The notes below the pieces were generated by a model. That model was not told the origin of the DNA, ran no database searches, and saw only the letters and a list, made by a program, of their open reading frames with translations. 64,000 nucleotides of DNA from Salinirubrum litoreum (GTDB taxonomy: Archaea > Halobacteriota > Halobacteria > Halobacteriales > Haloferacaceae): assembly GCF_020567425.1 (NCBI RefSeq), contig NZ_JAJCVJ010000002.1:1033068-1097067 (forward strand), read 5' to 3'. This document shows, in pieces, positions 7,595 to 14,717 of the stretch; the first letter of the stretch is position 1, and the number at the start of each line of letters is the position of its first letter. The translations under genes and the position numbers were made by a program.

Positions 7595-10312
7595 TCACCG
7601 TGTCTCCGTCGACGAGAGGGTCACCCGATCGCCGATGCCGAGGTTCAGTACGCGCTCCCACGGAATCGACCGTCTCCCGGGGTCCGCCGGGACGAACTCG
7701 CGCCAGCCGCGAATCTCACAGACCGTCCCCGAGTCGGTCATGCCCGTGATCCGGACGGTGACGCCCGCCGCGTACTTCACGCCCTCAAACTGGAAGTACG
7801 CGACTGCGGTCGCGTCGTGTGACCCTCCGCGCTCGACCTTCGCCCGAATCTTCGCTCGTTCGTCGGACTGCTCGGTCCACACGAGTTGGACCGCCCCCGC
7901 CGGGACCGACTTCCACCCCGCCCCGTAGCCACGGATCTGCTCGCGCATCTGTCGCGGGTATCGGTCCACGTCCGGGTCCTGCGTCTGTCGTGTCTCCGGT
8001 TGCTGCCGACCGCCCGCCGGGGCCGCCGGTTTCGCCGGCTTCTCCGTACGCTCCGCCGTGTCACCCTCCGCTGTCCCCCGCTCGGTCGCAGTCGATCGCT
8101 TCACTCGTGCCACCGCCTTCTCGAGTTCGGCGAGAATCTCCGCCAGCGACTCGCCCCGTATCTCACGGAGCGAGCCTTCGAGTCGAGTGACCTGCTCCGG
8201 GGTCAACCCCCCGGTCGTGGCGACGAACTTCCGGACGAACTCGGCCGTCAGCTTCGGTCCTTTCGCCTCCGGGCCACCCAGCATCTGTTTCAGCAGGCGC
8301 TCGACGTGGTCCGGGGCGTCGTCGAGCAGTTTGCGGATCTGCTTCGTCTCCGCACGCTCTCTGCCGGGTCCGCCGGGGCTCTCTCCGGACGTGCCTCCCG
8401 TGTCACCTTTTGGGAGTTTCTCGGTCTCGGGTGTCGCCGGCGTCTCGGTCTCGGGCGGCTTCTCCGTCCCGCCTTCGCCGGACTCGGTCCCGCCTTCTCC
8501 CGTCCCTCTCCCTTTGCCCGTCGTCCCCGCCCGCTGTCGTTTGGTCTGGCGGGCCTGCTGGATGCCGCGTTTCAACTCCGCGACCGTGGGTGCCTGTCCG
8601 CCGGTCTGCCCGCCGGAGGCGATCTCTGCGGCCTCCGCCAGTCGCCGCAGGTCCTCGTCCGAGAACTGGTCGAGGTTGTCGTTGATCACCTGGGTCGTCT
8701 GTCTCATCAACTCCTTTTGCACGTCCGAGAGGTTGCCCGCACTCGCCGCCTTCCGGAGTCGCTGCTGGAGTTCGGGGTTCGCCTCGATCCGTTTTCGAAG
8801 CTCGGGCGGCACCGGCGTCCCGTTGCTCTCCAGGTACTCGAACAGCGCGACGAGCGGGTCTTTCCCCTCGCCGCCGAACGAGACCTCTGCCTGCGCCTCG
8901 CCGGTCAACAGGACGACCGCCGCGAGGACGGTCGCCACCTGCACGGCCGGACCGAGGGCCCGCTTGCCGAGTTTCTGGGCGAGTTTCTTTCCCGCCTGTT
9001 CGAGTTGTTTGGAGAGATACCACGCCGCGAGCGTGACCGGCACCCACACCGGGTTCGGATGGGGTTTCCGTCGCCGTCGCCGGCGTTTCCGCTGGATCAC
9101 CTCGTAGGCCAGCACACCGGGGTTCGCGTCGAAGTCGGTCGGCCCGAAACAGATGACCACGTTCTGCGTCCCGGCACCGCCGCCTCGGGGACGGCCGACG
9201 ACGTAGTTCGCCGGTTTCGGCATACTCGTCCCGGCTTTGAACTGCGGCCCGCCGATGCCACGCTCGTTCAGAATCGAGTTGAGCGGCGCGACGTACTGAC
9301 GTTCGATCTTCTTCGCCTTCGCCGAGGCGTTCTTCCGCGTCGTCACGTCATACACCTCACGCGTTGTCGGATCGAGATCGATGATGTCCGGTTCGCGGGG
9401 GACCTGCCGGCGTGGCTCTTTCTCCACGTCCCGTCCCTCGATTATCTCCTGTGGGCTCCCCTCGCCGGGCACCCTGTCCGCCGCCCGAGGGTCGACACTC
9501 TTGGGGCGCTGGATCGGACTCGGCGTCCCCGGACTCCGGAACAGGTCGTAGATGGCGTGTATCAGTCGCTGGTCGCCACCGGTCGGCATCTCACGGAGTC
9601 CGACGCCGCTCAGGTCCTGGTTCGTCAGCAACTGGTGTCCTGGCCGCACGCTCCTGTAGAGTCCGATTCCGGCGAGTTCGGCGGCGTGGTATCGTGTCCA
9701 GAGCCCCCCCGACAGCCGCTTGCCGGGCGGGCACGACCCCCACGGCTTCCGGGCCACGACCGGGTCGGCGCTCCGGCGACCGACCGTCACCCGGTCGCCC
9801 CGGAACAGTGCCCGCGTCGCCCGATCTGCGTCGCGCTCGAAGCCGGCGTCGGTCGCCGACTGCCGACTGCCGGTCACCGCGCCGACCGTGCCGACCGCGT
9901 CGGGTCCGGTGGTCGCGCTCCCGTCGGCGAACCGCTGGACTGCGGTCTGTTCCGCGCCGGACTGCTGGACGACGTGTGCCAGTTCGTGCGTGAGCAGTCG
10001 GAGACCGCCGGGGGTCTCCGGGGCGTACTGCCCGCCGGCGAACACGACGTGCTCGCCGACCGTGTACGCGCGGGCGTCGAGGTCTCGTGCCGAGCGATCT
10101 GCGCGCGGGCCGTCGTGGACCCGGACACGCCCGAAGTCGTGGCCGAACCGCGCGCCGAGTCGCCCGGCGAGTCCCGGCGGGAGTCGCCGACCGGTCTCTC
10201 CCAGCGCGTGCTGGACCGACCGCGAGGCGTCGTCCGTCTGCTTCGACCGCGTTCGTTCGGCCCGGGGGCTCTGCGCCCGGTCACCGCCGTCGCCGTCGGT
10301 CGTGCGTCTCAC
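7595..10312 (-). CDS. DUF4157 protein with putative effector regions
   Basis: 905 residues. The N-terminal DUF4157 domain (about residues 40-118) has its metallopeptidase-like core THELAHVVQQ with HELAH at 109-113, followed by the second family motif FERDADRATRAL near 158. This domain is a hallmark of eCIS loci and often caps cargo proteins. Residues 308-405 (PDIIDLDPTTREVYDVTTRKN ... VLAYEVIQRK) resemble a module that commonly follows DUF4157 and may be nuclease-like; I cannot confirm the active site. A run of nine residues, eight of them Arg (RKRRRRRRK, 408-416), precedes a hydrophobic stretch at 455-470. The rest is charged linker, then a compact C-terminal region (about 790-905) ending in an SH3-like IGDRVTL. 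Start overlaps the ATPase stop as ATGA. Cargo/toxin is the best guess; a processing protease is the alternative. Confidence 0.85.
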   Translation of the reverse strand: MRRTTDGDGGDRAQSPRAERTRSKQTDDASRSVQHALGETGRRLPPGLAGRLGARFGHDFGRVRVHDGPRADRSARDLDARAYTVGEHVVFAGGQYAPETPGGLRLLTHELAHVVQQSGAEQTAVQRFADGSATTGPDAVGTVGAVTGSRQSATDAGFERDADRATRALFRGDRVTVGRRSADPVVARKPWGSCPPGKRLSGGLWTRYHAAELAGIGLYRSVRPGHQLLTNQDLSGVGLREMPTGGDQRLIHAIYDLFRSPGTPSPIQRPKSVDPRAADRVPGEGSPQEIIEGRDVEKEPRRQVPREPDIIDLDPTTREVYDVTTRKNASAKAKKIERQYVAPLNSILNERGIGGPQFKAGTSMPKPANYVVGRPRGGGAGTQNVVICFGPTDFDANPGVLAYEVIQRKRRRRRRKPHPNPVWVPVTLAAWYLSKQLEQAGKKLAQKLGKRALGPAVQVATVLAAVVLLTGEAQAEVSFGGEGKDPLVALFEYLESNGTPVPPELRKRIEANPELQQRLRKAASAGNLSDVQKELMRQTTQVINDNLDQFSDEDLRRLAEAAEIASGGQTGGQAPTVAELKRGIQQARQTKRQRAGTTGKGRGTGEGGTESGEGGTEKPPETETPATPETEKLPKGDTGGTSGESPGGPGRERAETKQIRKLLDDAPDHVERLLKQMLGGPEAKGPKLTAEFVRKFVATTGGLTPEQVTRLEGSLREIRGESLAEILAELEKAVARVKRSTATERGTAEGDTAERTEKPAKPAAPAGGRQQPETRQTQDPDVDRYPRQMREQIRGYGAGWKSVPAGAVQLVWTEQSDERAKIRAKVERGGSHDATAVAYFQFEGVKYAAGVTVRITGMTDSGTVCEIRGWREFVPADPGRRSIPWERVLNLGIGDRVTLSSTETR

Positions 10313-12711
10313 GAGTTCACGACCTCCCAGTAGTCGCCGAACTGTGCGGGGTCGACCAGCGACCCGGTCTTCCGGAGTTCGTCACGCACCGCCGGGACGA
10401 CGTGGCGCATCTCGACACGAGAGGTCTCGACGTGACCCGTGTCGCTCGCGTGCTCGCCGTTTCGGTCGGCAGTCGCGGTCGCTGCCGTGTCCGACTCGCT
10501 CACCGCGAGAAACGCCGCGGTCAGCGCGGCGTTCCGCACGTCGCCGCCGGTCAACTCGAAGGAGGCGAGGAAGTCGTAGTCCAGATCGGCGACCGGGGCC
10601 TCTTCGGGGAAGACACCGCGCCAGATCGCCTCGCGTGCCTCGTGGTCGGGCCGCGGGAACGAGACCGTCAGGTGGAGTCGCCGCCGGAACGCGTCGTCGA
10701 TGTTCTCCGGGAAGTTCGATGTCAACACGACCGTCCCGTCGTGGCTCTCGATGCGCTGGAGGAGGTAGTTCGTCTCGACGTTCGCGTACCGGTCGTGGGC
10801 GTCGGACACCTCAGAACGCTTGCCGAACAGGGCGTCGGCCTCGTCGAACAGCAGGATGGCGTCGCTGCCCGCCGCACCGTCGAATATCTCGCCGAGTCGA
10901 CTCTCGGTCTCGCCGACGTACTTGCTGACGACGCTGGCGAGGTCGATCCGGTAGAGGTCGAGTCCGGTCTCGCGGGCCAGCACCTCGGCGGCCATCGTCT
11001 TCCCCGTACCGGAGGGACCGGTGAACAGCGCGGCGACCCCCCCGCCGCGAGCGTAGCGGTCCGCGAAGCCCCAGTCGTCGTACACCCGCCCCTCGTCGGC
11101 GATGCGGTCGGCGACCGCCCGGAGTTTCCGCGCCGGTTCGGCTGGCAGGACGATGTCGTCCCAGCCGAAGGTCGGCTCGACTTTCGTCGCGTGACTCCCC
11201 AGTGCCGCGCTGGTCACCTGCCGACAGCCGGCGTAGATGGCCTCGCGGGTCAATGCTCCCCCGGCCACCGTCTCGTGTGTCCGGGCCAGCGCGACCGCGC
11301 GGTCGACGCCACCGGGCGTCAGGCGGAACGTCGCCGCCAGCGCGCTCGGATCGACAGACGCCGGCAGGTCGACCGACTCCCACGCCCGGAGGCGGCGGGC
11401 GTAGTCCGACGCCGGGAACCGGACCGTGACGACCGTGTGGGTCGTCGGCCGGACGCGCGCACTCGCCGGGAGGTCGGCACTGCCGGTCACGAACACCGGT
11501 CCCGGCACGCGATCTAGCACGCCGACGACCGTCGCCGCGAGGTCGTCCGCGTCGGTCGCCGGCCCCGTCTCCGGGCCGGTGTCGGCGTCGTCGCCGAACG
11601 GCAGGTCGGCACGCCGGAGGTGGATCGGACAGCCTCGCAGTCGCGCCTCGCGGATCAGCAGTCGAAGTCGCTCCGTGACCGCCGCGGCGCGGTCGGTGTC
11701 CCGCGTGGCGGCGACTCCGGACAGTAATCCACCCGCGTCACACCGAAGGAGTCGGTCGACGCCGCGCTCGGCACAGATCGCCGACACGGCTCGCTCGGTG
11801 CCGACTCCCGTGGGTCCGTGGAGGTGGACCAGTGGCGGTCGTACCGCCGCCCGCGCGGGAAGCGTGGCGGTGAACCCGGTCGTCTCGTCGGCGTCGAGCG
11901 TCGTGTCGACCTTCCTCGCCGACACCGCGTCGGTCGTCGGAGGCTGTGGCGTCGAGTCGGTCGAGTCGGCGTCGGGACCGACTCGCTCGGCGATCACCCG
12001 GATGTGCTCGGTGGTCTCCCGATCGGTCGGCAAGTCGTCGATGAGAGCGGTCGGCCTCGTCACCGAACAGTAGTCGGCGAGGCTCGCCGGAAGCGAGTCG
12101 GTGCCGAGCAGGAAGTCGGCGAGGCGGTCGTCGGCGACGATCGGTCGGTCCACCCGTGGCGCGTCCGGGTCGCCCCCGAGTCGGAGCAGTCGGGTCGCTC
12201 GGAGTGGCTCCTCGCGGTCGAACAGCGCCCGCACCGCGAGTCGCTCGCGTGGCGACTCGCCGAGCAGGTCGCCGACGAGTCCGACCGTGGGTCGTCGGCT
12301 GTGGCGGTCGTCCTGCAGGTGGGCGAACAGACTGCCGTAGTCCGGATCGACCGCCGGGGCGACCGCGACGACCAGCGCGTCCCGCTCGGTCGGCGACAGG
12401 TCGAACTCCGCAACGAGGTCGGTCAGCGGGAGTCGGACACCCGCGTCGTGGCTCGCCGAGACGCGGGCGTCGATGCGCTCGCGTGGGGTGTCGTCTCGCG
12501 TGCCCGTCTCGCTGTCGGCGGGCGGCGACTCCTGCGCTTCCGGTCGGTCGCTGTCGGCCGACCGCGAGTCGTCACCGGTCACCGACCGTGTGTCGTCGCC
12601 AGTGCCGGCCGACCGCGAGTCGTCACGCAGTCGTCGCCGGAGTCGGTCGTCCAGCAGTCGCAACTCCTCGTGGAGATGGGCGGTCGCGTCGGGGTACTGG
12701 TCGGCGGCCAT
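10309..12711 (-). CDS. AAA+ ATPase of the injection system (Afp15-like), two ATPase modules
   Basis: 800 residues. The C-terminal AAA+ module is intact: Walker A GPSGTGKT at 565-572, Walker B ILLFDEADALFGKR near 618-630, sensor-1 SNFPENID, and an arginine-finger region DDAFRRRL, with a lid after ELTGGDVRNA. A second, upstream ATPase-like module at about 290-450 has a broken P-loop (GPTGVGTE at 299-306, Lys replaced by Thr), so it is probably structural. Residues 90-270 contain the usual N-domain (LSPTERDALVVAVAP ... RPTVGLVGDLL). This ATPase is a near-universal eCIS gene, probably needed for assembly or disassembly, not for firing. It starts 4 bases after the tube gene stop and overlaps the DUF4157 gene as ATGA. 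Confidence 0.95.
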   Translation of the reverse strand: MAADQYPDATAHLHEELRLLDDRLRRRLRDDSRSAGTGDDTRSVTGDDSRSADSDRPEAQESPPADSETGTRDDTPRERIDARVSASHDAGVRLPLTDLVAEFDLSPTERDALVVAVAPAVDPDYGSLFAHLQDDRHSRRPTVGLVGDLLGESPRERLAVRALFDREEPLRATRLLRLGGDPDAPRVDRPIVADDRLADFLLGTDSLPASLADYCSVTRPTALIDDLPTDRETTEHIRVIAERVGPDADSTDSTPQPPTTDAVSARKVDTTLDADETTGFTATLPARAAVRPPLVHLHGPTGVGTERAVSAICAERGVDRLLRCDAGGLLSGVAATRDTDRAAAVTERLRLLIREARLRGCPIHLRRADLPFGDDADTGPETGPATDADDLAATVVGVLDRVPGPVFVTGSADLPASARVRPTTHTVVTVRFPASDYARRLRAWESVDLPASVDPSALAATFRLTPGGVDRAVALARTHETVAGGALTREAIYAGCRQVTSAALGSHATKVEPTFGWDDIVLPAEPARKLRAVADRIADEGRVYDDWGFADRYARGGGVAALFTGPSGTGKTMAAEVLARETGLDLYRIDLASVVSKYVGETESRLGEIFDGAAGSDAILLFDEADALFGKRSEVSDAHDRYANVETNYLLQRIESHDGTVVLTSNFPENIDDAFRRRLHLTVSFPRPDHEAREAIWRGVFPEEAPVADLDYDFLASFELTGGDVRNAALTAAFLAVSESDTAATATADRNGEHASDTGHVETSRVEMRHVVPAVRDELRKTGSLVDPAQFGDYWEVVNS

Positions 12712-12714
12712 CGC

Positions 12715-13206
12715 TCACCCCAGCAGGCCCCCGATGTCCTGCAGTGCGGTGCCGACGCCCGGCGGGAGTCCCGGGACCGGTCGAAGCCCGTGGTGGGCCA
12801 GTTCCAGCGTCTCGACGGCCACCGAACTGCTGTCGGCCGAGAGATCCGGCCCGCTCCACGAGACGGGGTAGGCGTCCACGAACGCCCAGCCCCAGCCGAT
12901 GTCGCCGGTCTCGTCCAGGAGGAAGAGCACCCCGTCCATGCGCGTCACCGCGCCGTCGACCGTGCGCTGGGTCCACCGCGAGAGCGTCGCGGAGTCGGTC
13001 ATCCCGCGCCGGAGCGTCAGGTTCGGGTAGTCGGCTCGGCCGGGGAGTTTGTGGACGTGGTCGTTGACGCCGCCCTCCTCGTAGGTCTCCGGGTCCATCC
13101 GCACCGACAGGCCGCTGACTTCGGAGAACCCCCCGACGAACAGCGCGTCGATCTGGACGACGAACCGGTACGAGAGGTACGGGTCGTCGCGCGCGCCGAC
13201 GCTCAT
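12715..13206 (-). CDS. Tail tube-like protein (gp19/T4-like family), second copy
   Basis: 163 residues of the gp19-like tube family: DPYLSYRFVVQIDALFVGGFSEVSGLSV is the conserved beta hairpin with the GFSEVSGL signature, then KLPGRADYPNLTLRRGMT and LSRWTQRTV, and a final VETLELAHHGL strand. It differs clearly from the other tube gene at 14280. In eCIS with two tube-type genes, one makes the main inner tube and the other the tube initiator or baseplate-proximal ring; the longer C-terminal tail here (PGLPPGVGTALQDIGGLLG) suits the initiator role (Afp5-like), which is inference. It lies just upstream of the ATPase gene with a 3-base gap. Confidence 0.92.
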   Translation of the reverse strand: MSVGARDDPYLSYRFVVQIDALFVGGFSEVSGLSVRMDPETYEEGGVNDHVHKLPGRADYPNLTLRRGMTDSATLSRWTQRTVDGAVTRMDGVLFLLDETGDIGWGWAFVDAYPVSWSGPDLSADSSSVAVETLELAHHGLRPVPGLPPGVGTALQDIGGLLG

Positions 13207-13277
13207 CGGTCGGTCCCTCGTACACTCGTCGCCGGGGCCGGGCGCACACTCGTCGCTCGGCGCGGTCGCTCACTCAT
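13203..13277 (-). CDS. Possible 24-residue ORF linking DUF6760 and tube genes
   Basis: Between the DUF6760 stop (13274) and the tube start (13206) the minus strand contains ATG plus 24 codons (MSERPRRATSVRPA ... GTDR). Its start overlaps the preceding stop as ATGA and its stop overlaps the tube start. Such back-to-back coupling suggests the stretch is translated, but the Arg/Thr-rich peptide resembles nothing I know and may serve only to carry ribosomes across the gap. Confidence 0.25.
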   Translation of the reverse strand: MSERPRRATSVRPAPATSVRGTDR

Positions 13278-13483
13278 CGGCGGTTCCCTCCCTCGTTCAC
13301 ACGCTCGTTGATCCGGCTGATCTCGGTACACCAGCGCCGCCGCTCCCAGTGGGGCATCGTCAACACGGTCTCGTGGCTCCACCCGAAGTGGTACGCGAGA
13401 AACGCGACCTCCTCGTAGAGTCGGTCGAGACCGGCGTCGCCGTCGCTCGCGGGACCGGCGCTCGGTCGACTGCCTCGACTCAC
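13274..13483 (-). CDS. DUF6760-type small eCIS protein
   Basis: 69 residues. The core LYEEVAFLAYHFGWSHETVLTMPHWERRRWCTEISRINERVNE matches the short DUF6760-type proteins that lie between tube and tail-assembly genes in eCIS operons: an AYHFGW helix, then a HWERRRW helix. By position this corresponds to the small second product of phage tail-assembly chaperone loci. The first 18 residues are a Ser/Gly-rich lead. The start overlaps the end of the upstream gene by four bases, so the two are probably expressed together. No enzymatic residues are seen. Confidence 0.8.
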   Translation of the reverse strand: MSRGSRPSAGPASDGDAGLDRLYEEVAFLAYHFGWSHETVLTMPHWERRRWCTEISRINERVNEGGNRR

Positions 13484-14283
13484 GCCGCCGGGTCGTCCCG
13501 GCGCGTCGTCGCCGAGGAGGTCGAGGAGCGACCGGCCGCCTGCTGGCTGTCGTTCCGCCCCGCCCCCGCCGGTCGTCGGTCCCCCGAACGGGACCCCGCC
13601 GTCGGGGAGTGGCGATTTCCCACCCCACCACCGGAGTCGTCGGTGTCGTCGGTGTCGTCGCGCGGGTGGTGGTCGGTCGGGTCGTCCGGTGGTCGCAGTC
13701 GGCGCTCCCGCCCCCCACTGCTCGCGGGTGGCGACTCCATCGCGTCGGCTGACGCCGACGCTCCGTCGTCGCCCGGTGGCTGGTCGGTGGGCAGGTCGCT
13801 CGCCCGACTCGCGGCTCGCGACCGCGACTGCGAGTCGCCCCGTGTCTGTGAGTCGGTCCCGCCGTCGGTCTCGGTCGCCTGCGTCGGTGGCTCGGAACTG
13901 TCGGTGGGGCTCGCACTCGCGCCGCCGATCTCCACTGCGAACGCCTCGCCGCAGTCGGGACAGGTCGCGTCCACCGCGTCCATCCCCCGGTCGTTGACGC
14001 GCTCGTACATGTCCTGCAGGTACGCGAGATCCGCCACGAACAGGTTCTCGACCGTCTGTGGTGTCACGTCCGGCAGACTCCCGAGGCGGGTGACGACCCG
14101 CGAGAGCAGGATGATCGTCAGGTACGACTCGTTCGACCTGACGCGCGGGTCCTTGAGGGGGAGAATCTCGTCGGCGGCGGTCGCCAGTCGCATCGTCCCC
14201 TCGCGGTGGAGCGTCCCGTCCTCGCTCACGAAGCCGTTCGGGAGCGTGAACTGGAACTCCGTCTGGAGCGTGTCGCCGGTCAT
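13480..14283 (-). CDS. Tail-assembly (chaperone-type) protein with CPxCG zinc site and disordered tail
   Basis: 267 residues. Residues 1-120 are the conserved part: FQFTLPNGFVSEDGTLHREGTMRLATAADEI, then DPRVRSNESYLTIILLSRVVTRLGSLP and LFVADLAYLQDMYERVN, closing with TCPDCGEAFAVEI (C108, C111). This layout is found in the 'tail assembly' protein that follows the inner tube gene in many eCIS and large phages and resembles a baseplate or chaperone protein. Only one CxxC is present, so a zinc site would need a partner subunit. Residues 121-267 are Ser/Asp/Arg-rich and disordered, and include GDDGASASADAMESPPA, which is shared with the spike protein N-terminus. Overlaps both neighbours by 4 bases. 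Confidence 0.8.
   Translation of the reverse strand: MTGDTLQTEFQFTLPNGFVSEDGTLHREGTMRLATAADEILPLKDPRVRSNESYLTIILLSRVVTRLGSLPDVTPQTVENLFVADLAYLQDMYERVNDRGMDAVDATCPDCGEAFAVEIGGASASPTDSSEPPTQATETDGGTDSQTRGDSQSRSRAASRASDLPTDQPPGDDGASASADAMESPPASSGGRERRLRPPDDPTDHHPRDDTDDTDDSGGGVGNRHSPTAGSRSGDRRPAGAGRNDSQQAAGRSSTSSATTRRDDPAA
13730..13779. repeat. 50-bp hairpin repeat, copy 2 (inside tail-assembly gene)
   Basis: Second copy of the stretch at 4287-4336, with a single base change in the loop of the 7-bp hairpin. Same strand and same frame as copy 1. It falls in the disordered tail of the protein. Confidence 0.85.
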
Positions 14284-14717
14284 GCGCTCCGCTCCATGCC
14301 CTCGTGGACGATCTCTAAGGACTCGATGGAGACCTCGTTACCCGTGGCGTTGAGGTCCGGGGCGTCGTACTGCCGGGGCCACGCCTCGCGGAACTGGAAG
14401 CGCGGGCCGGGGTCGCCCACCTCGTCCTGCACGACGACCGCGATGGGTCGCCGGGCGTCGTCCACGTTGCCGTTCTCGACCGTCTTCCACCAGTCGTACA
14501 GTTCGGTGGACTCGGTGATCCCCCACTGTAAGGAGAGGTTGCCGTAGCTGTTCAGTCCCTTGATCTTCCGGACCGTGGGCTGTTCGTTGCCGTTCCGGTA
14601 CTCGACCGCCTCGGTCGAGGACTCCGGGAGCGTACACTCCGAGAAGCCCGCCTGCACGATGCCCTCGATCTCGAGCAGGAACCGGAAGTTCCGGAAGGGC
14701 CCGTGTCGGTCCGGCAT
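14280..14717 (-). CDS. Inner tail tube protein (gp19-like), main copy
   Basis: 145 residues, the standard size of an eCIS inner tube subunit (Afp1-like). GPFRNFRFLLEIEGIVQAGFSECTLPES is the conserved N-terminal hairpin with the AGFSE motif; VEYRNGNEQPTVRKIKGLNSYGNLSLQWGIT and LYDWWKTV are the remaining hallmarks, and EVSIESLEIVHEGMER is the last strand. Hexameric rings of this protein should stack inside the sheath. It directly follows the sheath gene, separated from its stop by nothing but the stop codon itself, which fits a highly expressed sheath-tube pair. Confidence 0.95.
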   Translation of the reverse strand: MPDRHGPFRNFRFLLEIEGIVQAGFSECTLPESSTEAVEYRNGNEQPTVRKIKGLNSYGNLSLQWGITESTELYDWWKTVENGNVDDARRPIAVVVQDEVGDPGPRFQFREAWPRQYDAPDLNATGNEVSIESLEIVHEGMERSA

